Positions 7,307 to 18,800 of a stretch of DNA of 64,000 bases are shown here, piece by piece. Every line of letters begins with the position of its first letter. The first letter of the stretch is position 1. The notes beneath the pieces were generated by a model. It did not search any database and was not told where the DNA came from. It saw only the letters and a program-made list of their open reading frames with translations. A program made the translations under genes and the position numbers. Origin of the DNA: Streptomyces sp. A1277 (GTDB lineage: Bacteria; Actinomycetota; Actinomycetes; Streptomycetales; Streptomycetaceae); assembly GCF_004795015.1 (NCBI RefSeq), contig NZ_SSBI01000009.1, positions 100,441 through 164,440 of the forward strand. Reading direction: 5' to 3'.

Positions 7307-8875
7307 TCAGCGGCGCCCCGACACCCCGGTGAGCAGCGCGTTCAGCATGTCGGTCATCTCGGTGCGGGTGCGGGCGGCGCCGTAGACGTGGAAGTCGGGG
7401 CGGATCAGGGCGGAGGGTGCCCGGACCTCCTCGGTCAGCCAGGTGGTGTAGGTGCCGTCGATGTCGATCTCGGGGGTGAGGTGGATGATCGAGCCGCCCA
7501 GCGCGGTCAGCCGGTCCGCCAGGTCCGGGTCGACCAGGGTCCGCGGGTCTTCCGTGCTGAGCAGGACGAGGGCGTCGCCGCACAGTTCGCCGGCTTGCGG
7601 GCGGTTGGTGCGGGCCTGGGGGACGATCCGGCTGTCCGCTCCGGTGAAGAGGCCGTCCGCGCCGTCGTGGAACAGGCCGTTCCTCAGCGCGTCGTCCCCG
7701 GGGCGGGCGAACGCCTCCGGGTCGCGGGAGGGGGCGTCGTCCGAGCCGCGTACGGCCAGCAGGGCGCTGTCGCGGTAGTTGGCGACGGAGGGGTCGACGA
7801 TGCCGATCAGCTGGGCGAGGTTCACCGACATGTCGATGGTCCGCTGGGCGTCGGGGCGGCGCTCGGCCTCGTAGGAGTCGAGCAGGTCCTCGCCGGCCGA
7901 GCCGGCGAGGACGAGGTGGAGCTTCCAGGCCAGGTTCGCCACGTCCCGGATGCCGGTGCACATGCCCTGGCCGGCGTGCGGGGGCATCACATGGGCGGCG
8001 TCGCCGGCTATGAAGACCCGGCCGGGGCCTTCGGAGCGCCACTGGTCGGCGTTGCGGGCCAGGCAGGTGTAGGCGACATAGCGTTGCAGCGTCGCGTTGT
8101 CCGGGTTGACGCCGAAGTGGGTCAGCAGGCGCCAGGCGTTCTCGACCGAGTCGAAGTCCTCGAAGGGCTGGTCGGGCAGCCGGATGAACTCCCAGCGGCT
8201 GTGGGAGGGTCCGGCCGAGAGGTCGACGCGCGGCTGGGCCGGGTCGGCGACCTGGATGTTCTGCGAGGGGAACTGCTCGGGGTCGTGCGGCATGACGTCG
8301 CAGGCCATCCAGTCGGCCGCGTAGTCGGAGGCCGAGACCGAGACGCCCAGGTGGTCGCGTACGAAGCTGTTGGCGCCGTCGCAGCCGACCAGCCAGCGGG
8401 CGGTGAGGACCTGCTCGCCGGCCGCCCCGCGGACGGTCAGGTGGACCGAGTCGTCCTTCTCGGTCAGGTCGACGGCCTCGTAACCGCGCAGCACGCGCAG
8501 GCCGGTCAGCTGGTCGCCGCGTCCGACCAGGGCGGACTCCAGGCCCGGCTGGTAGAAGGAGGTCGCCTCCGGCCAGCGGTAGCGGTCGTCCTGGTTCAGC
8601 TCGAAGTGCATGAGCGTCTGGCCCTCGCCGTTGACCACGACGTAGTCCTTGGTCGGCTCGCTGACCGGGAAGAGCGCGTCGGCGACGCCGATCGTGCCGA
8701 GTATGCGGCCGGCGTGCCGGTCGAAGGAGACCGCCCGGGGCAGGTTGTAGGGCTCCAGGTACTTCTCCACCACGGTGACCCGCCAGCCGTGCTGGGCCAG
8801 CAGGATCGACAGGACCTGCCCCACGGGGCCGTATCCGACTACAAGGACATCCGCGTCCGCTGCATCTTCAGTCAC
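7307..8875 (-). CDS. FAD-dependent aromatic hydroxylase (PHBH/MhpA group)
   Basis: About 522 residues of a group A flavoprotein monooxygenase, which uses FAD, NAD(P)H and O2 to hydroxylate aromatic or polyketide substrates. The Rossmann motif VLVVGYGPVGQVLS is at the N-terminus. GCDGANS is the DG motif. RVFIAGDAAHVMPPHAGQG is the GD motif that closes the FAD site. A thioredoxin-like C-terminal region follows. I place the start at GTG 8873-8875, just before the FAD motif; a TTG at 8935 is an alternative. It is the last gene of a three-gene minus-strand set and convergent with trpS. In a cluster with MqnD it is a candidate for oxidising a dihydroxynaphthoate unit towards a naphthoquinone (inference). 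Confidence 0.85.
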   Translation of the reverse strand: MTEDAADADVLVVGYGPVGQVLSILLAQHGWRVTVVEKYLEPYNLPRAVSFDRHAGRILGTIGVADALFPVSEPTKDYVVVNGEGQTLMHFELNQDDRYRWPEATSFYQPGLESALVGRGDQLTGLRVLRGYEAVDLTEKDDSVHLTVRGAAGEQVLTARWLVGCDGANSFVRDHLGVSVSASDYAADWMACDVMPHDPEQFPSQNIQVADPAQPRVDLSAGPSHSRWEFIRLPDQPFEDFDSVENAWRLLTHFGVNPDNATLQRYVAYTCLARNADQWRSEGPGRVFIAGDAAHVMPPHAGQGMCTGIRDVANLAWKLHLVLAGSAGEDLLDSYEAERRPDAQRTIDMSVNLAQLIGIVDPSVANYRDSALLAVRGSDDAPSRDPEAFARPGDDALRNGLFHDGADGLFTGADSRIVPQARTNRPQAGELCGDALVLLSTEDPRTLVDPDLADRLTALGGSIIHLTPEIDIDGTYTTWLTEEVRAPSALIRPDFHVYGAARTRTEMTDMLNALLTGVSGRR

Positions 8876-8998
8876 GGCCCGACCGTAGTTCAGCGCGGGG
8901 CGCGGCAGGTCCGGCTCCGCCGGGGACAGGGGCAAGCACCAGAATGCGCGGCTGCGGGTTGACGGAGACGGGTCCGGTACTCCGCGGGGCCGGGGCCG

Positions 8999-9940
8999 TC
9001 AGCCGCGCCGGTATCGGTCCGCCATCGCGTGGAAGACCTTCTTCGGCTCCCAGCGGACCTCGTCGAGCATGCGGACCACGCCGTAGGAGGTGATGTCGTG
9101 CGCGCCCGGCTTGTCGTAGCCGGCGAAGGAGAACCACAGCGCGGTGTCCACCCCCTCCTCCTCGAAGACCGTCAGCAGCTCGGTGAGGTAGCGCACCTGC
9201 TCGTCCTCGTCCGGCACGAGGCCGGCCGGCGGCGGGGCCCAGGCCATGCCGCCGAGGTCGCCCGCCCCCCGGTAGGCGCAGGTGCCGTACTCGGTGACGG
9301 CGACGGGCTTGCCGTGGCGGAAGGACTCGCGCAGGCGGGTGCGGAAGGTGTCCGCGTTGTCGGCGGCCCGGTAGGCGTCGGTGCCGACGAGGTCGAAGGG
9401 GGTCCAGTCGACCGCCTCCCAGGGGCCGGAGGCGTAGGTGACCGGCCCGCCGAAGTGCGCGCGCACGGTGGCGGCGGCTTCGGCGAGGAGGTCGTTGAGG
9501 CGTTCCGAGACCCGGTCGAGCGTGGACCACCACCGCGGGTCGGTGCCCATGGTGTGGATGCGGTGGCCGAAGGTGTCGCCGGGGAGGAAGCCGCCGCAGA
9601 AGACGCTGATCTCGCACCCGGTCACGAACACCACCTCGGCACCGGTGCGCCGTACCGCTTCGGCACGCCGGGCGCAGTCCGCGAAGTACGGCAGCAGCTG
9701 TCCGGCGGGCAGGTCCACGGGGAAGGGCGCGAACCAGACCTCCAGGCCGGCGTCGGCGGCGTACCGGGCCGCCGTGCTCAGACGTCCGGGTTCGCGGCCC
9801 GAGACGCGTACGACGTCGCAGTGCAGTTCGCCGGCGATCACCGCCATCTCGCGCCGGACCGCCTCCGCTTGGAAGGTCTTCCGGGTGAACTGCTGTCCGG
9901 GCAGGAACCCCGTGTCGTAGTTGATGCCGCGTGCGCGCAC
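8999..9940 (-). CDS. TIM-barrel glycoside-hydrolase-like protein
   Basis: A 313-residue protein starting RGINYDTGF, with barrel-type strands and two candidate catalytic glutamates: one in VFVTGCEIS (strand 4 region) and one in VAVTEYGT (strand 7 region). This layout is seen in clan GH-A enzymes. The GPVTYASGPWEAVDWTPFD segment recurs in a streptomycete family often labelled abortive-infection or cellulase-like. There is no signal peptide, so it is probably cytoplasmic. The GTG start at 9940 follows GAGGGGC. It lies between two FAD hydroxylases in one operon, so it may trim a glycosylated intermediate; this is inference only. Confidence 0.65.
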   Translation of the reverse strand: MRARGINYDTGFLPGQQFTRKTFQAEAVRREMAVIAGELHCDVVRVSGREPGRLSTAARYAADAGLEVWFAPFPVDLPAGQLLPYFADCARRAEAVRRTGAEVVFVTGCEISVFCGGFLPGDTFGHRIHTMGTDPRWWSTLDRVSERLNDLLAEAAATVRAHFGGPVTYASGPWEAVDWTPFDLVGTDAYRAADNADTFRTRLRESFRHGKPVAVTEYGTCAYRGAGDLGGMAWAPPPAGLVPDEDEQVRYLTELLTVFEEEGVDTALWFSFAGYDKPGAHDITSYGVVRMLDEVRWEPKKVFHAMADRYRRG

Positions 9941-10009
9941 GTCACTGCCCCTCGTCGGTCCATGGTCCCGTCACCCGTACGCGTCCATGGTCCGGCAGGT
10001 CTCGCCGGC

Positions 10010-11566
10010 TCAGCCGAACCAGTCGGCCAGCGCGCGGCACAGGCCGTCCCGGGCCTCGTCGGACGGCTCGTCGGGGGCGGCCGCCCAGGCGACGTAGCCG
10101 TCGGGGCGGACGAGCAGCGCCGTCGCGGGCGGCTGGGGGCTCCTGGCGGCGACGACGTCGACCCGGTCCTTCCAGTCCGCCGCGGCCTGCGCCGGGTACG
10201 GCGCCCCGCCGAGGTCGAGCAGGACGGGCCGGCCGGTGCGCATGAGTTCGGCGAGGCGTGCGGGGCCCGCGCCGGTTTCCAGGGCGAGGTCCGGGGCGAA
10301 CCGGCCGGCGAGCGGGTGCGCCGATGCCGTGGCGTAGCGGACGTCGTCGCCGGACAGCAGGTCGGCGATGCGGCGGATGTTGTCCGTGGAGTACAGGAGC
10401 TCGGCGAACAGGTCGCGCAGCGCGGTGACTTCCGGGCCCGGGGTCATGAGCGCCGTCTGGGCCTGGGTGTGCATGAAGACGCGGAGTCCGGCCGCGTGGC
10501 GTTCGGTGTGGTAGCTGTCGAGCAGGCCGGGCGGCGCCCAGCCGTGGATCTGCGCGGCCAGCTTCCAGCCGAGGTTGGCGGCGTCCTGGAGGCCCAGGTT
10601 GAGCCCGGGCCCGCCGACGGCGGAGTGGACGTGCGCGGCGTCGCCCGCGACGAACACCCGGCCGCTGCGGTAGCGCTCCGCCAGGCGGGTGTTGCGGCCG
10701 ACGAGGCGGCGCAGCATGTGCGGGCCGTGCCCGGACGGGGCGGTGAGGGGCACATCGGTGCCGAGGACGCGGCGCACGCTGTCCCGCATGTCCTCGATGG
10801 TCAGCGGCCGGTCGTCGCCCTCCGGCGGGGCGCCCCATTCGAGGGTGAGCAGGCGGTGGTTGCCGTCCGGGAGGGCGGCGAAGGCGAAGATGCCGTGCGG
10901 GGTGCGGTTGAAGGTGAACACCGGGCTCAGCCGGCCGTGGCCGGGCACGTCCAGCGCGCCGGTGTCCGGGTCCAGCATCGACGCGGGCAGCGTGGCGTAC
11001 GCGGCGCGGGAGACCAGGTCGTGGCCGATCTCTCCGACGAAGTCGATGCCGGCCCGCTTGCGGACGGTGCTCCTGCCGCCGTCGCAGCCGACGAGATGGC
11101 GGGCGTGCAGCTCGTACGTGCCGTCCGCGTGGCGGACCCGGGCGGTCACCCGCTCCTCGTCCTGTTGGAGGCCGGTCAGTTCGTGACCGCTACGGATCTC
11201 CACGCCGAGCTCGTGGGCGCGTTCGCGCAGGACCTGCTCGATGCGCTGCTGGGTCGCCGGCAGGACCGTCATCGGGTTGGTCCCCAGCGCGGCGAGGTTC
11301 AGCGGGATGGCGCCGAAGAGATAGCCCGGGACCGGCTGGGGCGCGCCGGCCACGCCGTCGAACCGCTCGTAGAGGCCGCGGTGGTCGAGGAACCGGACCA
11401 CCTGGCCGATCAGGCCGTTGGCCTTGATCTCCGGGCTGGGCCCGGGCAGCCGCTCCAGGACGACCGGCCGCACCCCCGCCATGCCCAGCTCACATGCCAG
11501 CAGCAGCCCGACGGGGCCGCCGCCGACGATGACGACATCGGCGGTCTCTGTCTCGGCAGCCATCAT
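10010..11566 (-). CDS. FAD-dependent monooxygenase (aromatic polyketide hydroxylase/Rox-like)
   Basis: About 518 residues of a second group A flavin monooxygenase, distinct from the one ending at 7307. Motifs are VVIVGGGPVGLLLACELGMAG (FAD), GCDGGRS (DG) and RVFVAGDAAHVHSAVGGPG (GD). The C-terminal domain is thioredoxin-like. The order resembles rifampicin monooxygenase and angucycline hydroxylases. Of two adjacent ATGs (11564-11566 and 11561-11563), both follow GAGGAG, so the start is certain to 3 bp. It is first in the minus-strand operon and divergent from the adenylating-enzyme operon, with a PAS-LuxR-like palindrome between them. Likely a tailoring oxidase of the aromatic moiety, less likely a resistance enzyme. 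Confidence 0.84.
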   Translation of the reverse strand: MMAAETETADVVIVGGGPVGLLLACELGMAGVRPVVLERLPGPSPEIKANGLIGQVVRFLDHRGLYERFDGVAGAPQPVPGYLFGAIPLNLAALGTNPMTVLPATQQRIEQVLRERAHELGVEIRSGHELTGLQQDEERVTARVRHADGTYELHARHLVGCDGGRSTVRKRAGIDFVGEIGHDLVSRAAYATLPASMLDPDTGALDVPGHGRLSPVFTFNRTPHGIFAFAALPDGNHRLLTLEWGAPPEGDDRPLTIEDMRDSVRRVLGTDVPLTAPSGHGPHMLRRLVGRNTRLAERYRSGRVFVAGDAAHVHSAVGGPGLNLGLQDAANLGWKLAAQIHGWAPPGLLDSYHTERHAAGLRVFMHTQAQTALMTPGPEVTALRDLFAELLYSTDNIRRIADLLSGDDVRYATASAHPLAGRFAPDLALETGAGPARLAELMRTGRPVLLDLGGAPYPAQAAADWKDRVDVVAARSPQPPATALLVRPDGYVAWAAAPDEPSDEARDGLCRALADWFG

Positions 11567-11659
11567 TGATCTCCTCGAAGGGTGGGGCGCTCCAGGGGGC
11601 ACACGCACACCTGCACAGTAGGCACGCCGCCGAAGGCCCGGTCACGCTGCGCGGCCGCA

Positions 11660-11693
11660 CTAGGGGATCCCCTATCAGGTCCCCGCGGATACT
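11660..11693 (+). promoter_or_regulatory. PAS-LuxR-type operator and leaderless promoter of the PKS A operon
   Basis: TAGGGGATCCCCTA (11661-11674) is a perfect 14-bp palindrome. The 16-mer from 11660 matches 13 of 16 positions of the PimM-type consensus CTVGGGAWWTCCCBAG. GATACT (11688-11693) is a good -10, and six bases later comes the ATG at 11700 with no ribosome-binding site, suggesting a leaderless message. The operator centre then lies near -32, overlapping -35, as known for PAS-LuxR activators. It may also serve the divergent FAD gene. Confidence 0.7.
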
Positions 11694-11699
11694 GCCCTC

Positions 11700-12785
11700 A
11701 TGTCGGTGACGATGAGTACGCAAGAGTCGCGGTCGCTGACCGATGGCTGGTTGGCCCAGGACCTGGACGAGTGGACGCGGCGCGTGCTGCGGCGCCATTT
11801 CGACCCCGAACACGGCTCCCCCTACTGGCTCAAACGCCGTACGGAGCTGGACTTCGACCCGCTCGCTCTCGGCGGCTACGACGACCTGGCCGCGTTCGGT
11901 CACTTCGACCTCACCGTCCTGCGGGACCTCGACCCCGCCGACCTCGTCCCCGGTGCCATTTCCCGGCCGCTCGCCGGCCGTGTCTGGGAGTCCGGCGGCA
12001 CCACCGGCAGGCCCTCGCGAATCCTCTACACCGATGCCATGGAGGCGCACTGGGCCGCCTGGCGCCTCCACGGCTCGCGTACGGCGGGGTTCCGCACCGG
12101 CGCCACCTGGATCGACGCCTGCCCCTCCGGGCCGCACATCGTCGGTGAGGAGGCGGACTACCTCGCCGACATGTGCGCGGCCACCGTGTACTCCATCGAC
12201 CTCGACACGCGGTGGATCAAGCACCTGATCCGCAACGGTCGGCTGATCGAGATGGAGGAGTACGTCGACCACGTCGTCGAGCAGATCACCGACATCCTCG
12301 AAAGCACGCACGTCGACTACCTGCGCAGCACCCCCGCCACGGTGCACGCCCTGATCAACCGCCGCCCCGATCTGATGGCGGGCCTGTCCGGGGTCTATCT
12401 CGGCGGCACCCAGTTCACCGCCGACGCGTACCACAGGTTCGCCGAGGCCATGCCCGGCGGGATCATCGCCACCACGTACGGCAACACCCTCGGCTGCGCC
12501 AACGGCATCGACTCGCCCGACGGGGGCGCCACGCTCCCCTACGTACCGAACTTTCCCCAGATCACCATGGCCGTGGTCGACAAGACCGACCCCGGCCGGG
12601 TCGTGGAGTACGGCGAGGTGGGCCGGGTGCGGCTGACCGTGCTGCACGAGGACCTGTTCCTGCCGAACATCCTCGAACGGGACCAGGCGATCCGCTTCCG
12701 TACCCCGGAGCAGTGGCCGTGCGACGGCGTGGCCAACGTGCAGCCGCTCCAGATCAGCTCGCAGACGCCCGAGGGCCTGTACTGA
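11700..12785 (+). CDS. Short adenylating enzyme, EhpF/PaaK-like (ANL superfamily)
   Basis: A 361-residue protein with the ANL phosphate-binding loop [14 protein letters not shown] near residue 99 and a TTYGNTLG motif equivalent to the adenine/AMP-binding YGxTE region. It lacks the usual C-terminal subdomain with the catalytic Lys that supports thioester formation. This short architecture resembles phenazine-carboxylate adenylases such as EhpF, which activate aryl carboxylates. It is 17 bp upstream of PKS A in the same operon. A reasonable role is adenylating an aromatic acid, with dihydroxynaphthoate the natural candidate given MqnD at 57042. No strong ribosome-binding site is seen; ATG 11712 is an alternative start. 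Confidence 0.72.
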   Translation: MSVTMSTQESRSLTDGWLAQDLDEWTRRVLRRHFDPEHGSPYWLKRRTELDFDPLALGGYDDLAAFGHFDLTVLRDLDPADLVPGAISRPLAGRVWESGGTTGRPSRILYTDAMEAHWAAWRLHGSRTAGFRTGATWIDACPSGPHIVGEEADYLADMCAATVYSIDLDTRWIKHLIRNGRLIEMEEYVDHVVEQITDILESTHVDYLRSTPATVHALINRRPDLMAGLSGVYLGGTQFTADAYHRFAEAMPGGIIATTYGNTLGCANGIDSPDGGATLPYVPNFPQITMAVVDKTDPGRVVEYGEVGRVRLTVLHEDLFLPNILERDQAIRFRTPEQWPCDGVANVQPLQISSQTPEGLY

Positions 12786-12802
12786 GCAGAGCCCGTCCGC
12801 CC

Positions 12803-15800
12803 ATGGAACAGCGACCCCGAGAGGCTGACCAGCAGATGCTGCGCGCCGAGCTCATCAAGCCCCTTCACGAGCTGCTGCCGGCCCACGCGGAACGCCTCGG
12901 CGGCAAGATCGCGTTCCGTGACGCGCGGCGGGACGTCAGTTACGCCGAACTCGACGTGCGTACCCGCCGCCTCGCCGGCCACCTGGCCCGCCTGGGCCTG
13001 GGCCGCGGGCAGACCGCCGCGCTCCTGCTGGGCAACTGCCTGGAGATGGTGGAGGGTTACCTCGCCGTCGCGCGGGCCGCCGCCGTGGGCGCGCCGCTCA
13101 ACCCGCACGCCTCCGACGACGAGCTCAGGCACCTGCTGGGCGACAGCGGCGCCGTGCTGCTGATCACCGACCCCATGCACCTGGAGCAGGTGCGGCGGCT
13201 GAGCGCCGAGCACCCGCGGCTGCGGGTCGTGGTGACCGGGGACGGGCCGGTGCCGCCGGGCGTCGAGCTGTTCGACGCCCTGGCCGGCAGCGAGCCGCCG
13301 GTGCCCGCCCGGGACGACGCCGGTCTGGACGACGTCGCCTGGATGCTGTACACCTCCGGCACCACCGGCAAGCCCAAGGGGGTGCTCTCCACCCACCGGA
13401 TGGCCCTGTGGGGGGTGGCCGCCTGCTACGGGCCCGTGCTCGGCCTGGACGAGGCGGACCGGGTCCTGTGGCCGCTGCCGTTGGCGCACACGGTGGCGCA
13501 CAACCTGTGCGTGCTCGGAGTCGTCGCCGTCGGCGCCACCGCGCACATCGTGGACGGTCTGGCGGCCGACGACATCGTCACGGCGCTGCGCGAGGACCGG
13601 ACGACCTTCTTCTGCGCCGTCCCCACGGTCTACCAGCAGTTGCTCGGCGCGGCCCGGGATTCCGGCCTGGGCACTCCGGATCTGCGGGTCGGCATGGTCG
13701 CCGGCGCCGCCTGCCCGGCCGGGCTGCACGAGGAGTTCGAAGAGGCTTTCGGCATACGGCTCCTGGACAGCTACGGCAGCACCGAGACGGGCGGGCCGAT
13801 CGCGTCCAACTCCCCCACCGGGCCCCGTGTCCCCGGTTCCTGCGGGCTGCCCGTCCCCGGCCTGACCCTCCATCTGCTCGACACGACGACCGGCCGGCCG
13901 GTGGCGCGCGGTGCCGAGGGTGAGGTGTGGGTCGAGAGCCCGGCCGTGATGCTCGGCTACCACGGCCATCCCGAAGCCACCGCCGAGGTGCTGCGCGACG
14001 GCCGGTACCGCACCGGCGACCTGGCCCGCATCGACGGGGCCGGCTTCCTGACCATCACCGGCCGGGTCAAGGAACTGATCATCCGCGGCGGGGAGAACAT
14101 CCACCCCGGGGAGGTGGAGGCGGCCATCGCCCCGCTGCCCGGGGTCGCGGAGGTGGCCGTGGCGGGCAGGCCGCACCCGCTGCTGGGCGAGGTCCCGGCC
14201 GCGTACGTGGTTCCCGGCCCCGGGGGTTTCGACGCCGAGCGGCTCATCGACGCCTGCCGGGCGCAGCTGTCGTACTACAAGGTCCCGCACGAGGTGTGGG
14301 AGGTGGACCGGCTCCCGCGCACCGCGCTGGGCAAGGTGATGCGGCCGGCGCTGGCGAAGGCTCCGGGGCGGCTGGTGCTGTCGCGTGCGCAGGAGGAGAG
14401 CGGTCCGCGGGAGGCCGGGGGCGAGGCCGGTCTGTGGGTGCGGCGGCTCGCCGAGGCGCCGGAGGACGGGCGCGCGGAGGTGCTGCTCGACCTGGTCCGG
14501 GGCGAGGTCGGCGCCGTGCTCGGGCGGTCGGCGGCGGCTTCGGCAAAGGTCGCCTTCCGGGAGCTGGGGGTCGACTCGGTGCTGGCCGTGCGGCTGCGCG
14601 ACCGGCTGGCCGCGGCCTGTGGTCTGCGGCTCCCGGCGACGCTGGTCTACGACTACCCGACACCGGCGGCCGTCGCGGCCCACCTCGGTGCGAAGCTCGC
14701 CGGCGGCACGGGGGTGCCGGACGGGCAGGACACGGCCGCCGCGGGCGGGGACGCGGCGGACTCCGCGATCGCCGTCGTGGGCATCGCCTGCCGCTTCCCG
14801 GGCGGGGTCACCTCGCCGGAGGAGCTGTGGCGGCTGGTGGCCGAGGAGTCGGACGCCGTGGGCCCCTACCCCGGGGACCGCGGCTGGGACCTGTCGCAGC
14901 CGCTCGGCCCGGACGCGGAGCGGACCGGCCCCGACTACGCCCGCACCGGGGGGTTCCTGGACGGCGCCGACCTCTTCGACGCCGCCTTCTTCGGCATCAG
15001 CCCCCGCGAGGCCCTGGCCATGGACCCGCAGCAGCGGCTGCTGCTGGAGTGCGCCTGGGAGGCGTGCGAACGCGCGGGCATCGCCCCGACCTCCCTGAAG
15101 GGCACCCGTACCGGTGTCTTCGCCGGGGCCATGGCCGGCGAGTACGGCGCGCGGCTGCTGGGCCGCCCGGCTCCCGAGGGCCTGGAGGGCTATCTCGGCA
15201 ACGGCAGCGCGGGCAGTGTCGCCTCCGGCCGGCTCGCGTACACGCTGGGGCTCGAAGGCCCGGCGATGACGGTGGACACGGCGTGCTCGTCCTCGCTGGT
15301 GGCGCTGCATCTCGCCGCGCGGTCGCTGCGGGCGGGCGAGTGCTCGATGGCCCTGGCCGGCGGGGTGACGGTGATGTCCACCCCTTCGCCGTTCATCGAG
15401 TTCGGCCGCCAGCAGGCGCTGTCCGTCAGCGGCCGGTGCAGTCCGTTCTCGGCCACCGCCGACGGGACGACGTTCGGCGAAGGCGTGGGGCTGCTGCTGC
15501 TGGAGCGGCTGTCGGACGCGCGGCGCAACGGCCACCGCGTGTGGGCCGTGCTGAAGGGCTCCGCCGTGAACCAGGACGGCGCCTCCAACGGCCTGACCGC
15601 GCCGAGCGGCCCCGCGCAGCAGCGGGTGATCCGCCAGGCCCTGGCCGACGCGTCCCTCCCGGCCGCGGAGGTGGACGTGGTCGAGGCGCACGGCACGGGC
15701 ACCACGCTCGGCGACCCGATCGAGGCGCAGGCGATCATCGCCACGTACGGGGCGGAGCGCCCGGACGGCGAACCGCTGTGGCTGGGCACGCTGAAGTCGA

Positions 15801-18800
15801 ACATCGGGCACGCCCAGGCCGCGGCCGGTGTCGCGGGCGTCATCAAAATGGTGATGGCCATGCGCCACCGGGTGCTGCCGAGGACGCTGCACGTGGACGA
15901 GGCGTCCCCGCTCGTGGACTGGTCGGCGGGGGCGGTCGAGCTGCTGACGGAGGCCCGGCCGTGGCCCGCGACGGACGGGCGGCCCCGGCGGGCCGGTGTG
16001 TCGGCGTTCGGCGCGAGCGGCACCAACGCGCACCTGATCCTCGAAGAGGCCCCCGAGGAGCCCCGTGACGATCAAGACGATCAACCGGAGGACCGGGAAG
16101 CCGGTCCTGCCGTGGTGCCGTGGGTGCTGTCGGCGCGCGGTGAGGCGGCGCTGCGGGAGCAGGCGGCCGCGCTCGCGGCGCCGGGCGGTGCCGGTGGGGC
16201 CGGCGCGGTGGACGTGGGCTGGTCGCTGACGACCGGCCGAGCGCGGTTCGAGCACCGTGCCGTGGTGGTCGGGGACTTCGCCGCCGGCCTGAGGGCGCTG
16301 GCCGCGGGCGAACGGGCCGACCATGTGGTCACCGCAGTGGCGGACACCGCCGCGAGCCGCAGGCCGGTGTTCGTCTTCCCCGGGCAGGGCGCCCAGTGGG
16401 CGGGCATGGGCACGGCGCTGGCCGACGCCTCCCCGGTGTTCGCGGCGCGGCTGGCCGAGTGCGAGGCGGCGCTGTCGGAGTTCGTGGACTGGTCGCTGAC
16501 GGATGTGCTGCGCGGTGTGGAGGGTGCGCCGCCGCTGGAGCGGGTCGATGTCGTCCAGCCCGCCTCGTTCGCCGTGATGGTGTCGCTGGCCGCGCTGTGG
16601 GGCTCCTTCGGCGTGGAGCCGGCCGCGGTGGTGGGCCACTCGCAAGGGGAGATCGCCGCGGCCTGCGTGGCCGGGGTGCTGTCGTTGCGGGACGCGGCCC
16701 GGGTGGTGTGCCTGCGCAGCAAGGCGATAGCGGAGCTGGCCGGGCCCGGCGCCATGGCGTTGGTGACGGCGCCGGCCCAGCGGGTGGCGGAGCTGCTGGC
16801 GGAGGGCGTGTCGGTGGCGGCGGTCAACGGCCCGTCCCAGGTGGTGGTCTCGGGCGAGGTGTCCGCGGTGGAAGCGCTGCTGGCGCGGTGCGACGAGCAG
16901 GGTGTACGGGCCCGGCGGATCGCGGTCGACTACGCCTCGCACTCCCCCGCGATGGACGTACTGGCCGAGCGGCTGACGGCCGACCTCGCCGGTATCGAGC
17001 CCCGGGCCGGCCGGGTGCCGGTGGTGTCCACGGTGACCGGGGAGCCGGCCGACCCGCTGACGATGGACGCCGGTTACTGGCTGACGAACCTGCGCCGGCC
17101 GGTACGGTTCGCCGACGCCGCGCGGACGCTGGCCGAACAGGGGCACACCGCGTTCGTCGAGGTCTCCACGCATCCGGTGCTGACGGCCGCCGTCGCCGAC
17201 GTGGCGCAGGACGCGGCCGTGGTGACCGGCTCGCTGCGGCGTGACGACGGCGGCTGGGACCGCTTCCTGACGAGCGTCGGCGAAGCGTGGGTCCGGGGCG
17301 TGGGCGTGGAGTGGGAGGCCGCCTTCGACGGTCTGCGTCCCCGGACCGTGGACCTGCCGACGTACCCCTTCCAGCGGCAACGGCACTGGCTCCAGGCCCC
17401 TCCCTCGTCGGGTGACCCCGCCTCGTGGGGCCAGCGCGCGGCCGCCCACCCGCTGCTCGGCGCCGTCGTGCGCCTCGCGGACGGGGACGGCGTCGTCCTG
17501 ACCGGCGTGCTCTCGCCCCGGTCCCAGACCTGGCTCGCCGACCACGTCGTGGGCGGGTCCGTCCTCTTCCCCGGCACCGGGTTCGTGGAGCTGGCGCTGC
17601 GCGCGGGCGACGAGGCCGGCATGGACGTCCTGGACGACCTCGTCATCGAGGCGCCCCTGGTGCTGCCGGAGTCCGAGAGCGGCGAGGTGTGGATCCAGGT
17701 CCGGGTGGGCGAACCGGACGGGACGGGGCGCCGGCCGGTCGGCATCCACGCCTGCGCGGCCGGGACCGACGACGACGGGGACGACGACGGTGATCCGGTG
17801 TGGACCCGGCACGCCGCCGGATTCCTCACCGCGGCCCCGGCGGGCGACGGAGGAACCGCCGCTGCCGAGGACGCGTCGCCATGGCCGCCCGCCGGCGCCG
17901 AACCCGTCGAACTGGACGGGATCTACGAACGGTTGGCGGACGACGGGCTCGGTTACGGCCCCGCGTTCCAGGGGCTGCGCGCGATGTGGCGGCGGAAGGA
18001 CGAGGTGTTCGCCGAGGTCGCGCTGCCGGCCGACGCGGGCCGCGACAAGGGGTTCGGGATCCACCCGGCCCTGCTGGACGCCTGTCTGCACCCGGACGTC
18101 ATCGCGGCGAGCGGCGGGCGGCTGCGCCTGCCGTTCGCCTGGGGCGGGGTGCGGCTGCACCTGACCGGTGCCTCCGTCCTGCGGGTGCGGCTGAGCCGTG
18201 GCGCCGACGGGGACGTGGCCCTCTCGGCCACCGACGAGTCCGGCGCCCCCGTGGTGGCGGTCGGAGCGCTCAGGACCCGGCCGGCCCAGCCCCGGATCGC
18301 GCAGTCCGGCATCGCGCGCGACGCCCTGCTGCGGGTCGAGTGGAGCCCGCTGCCCGCCCCGGAGCGGAACGCGGACGGCCGGCGCTGGGCCGTGGTGGGG
18401 CGCGGGGTCTCCGCCGGGACCTACCCGGACGTGGCGGCTCTGGCCGCGGCGGCGGCCGGGGGCGACGCCGTGCCGGACTACGTACTGGCACCGTGCACGC
18501 AGGCGCCCCGGCTCCCGCTTGCCGAGGCGGTGCGCCGGGCCACCGGCGAGGCGCTGCGGCTGATCCAGGAGTGGCTGGCCGAGGAGAGCCTGTCCTCGGC
18601 CCGGCTGGTGCTCGCCACCCGGGGCGCGGTGGTCGGCACCGGTGTCGGGAAGGTGACCGACCCGGTGCACGCGGCCGTGTGGGGGCTGGCCCGCTCGGCC
18701 CAGTCGGAGCACCCGGGGCGGATCGTCCTCGCGGACTTCGACGTCGCCTCCTCGCAGGAGGACTGGCGGATGCTGGCCGCGGCCATGGCGTCGGCGCCCG

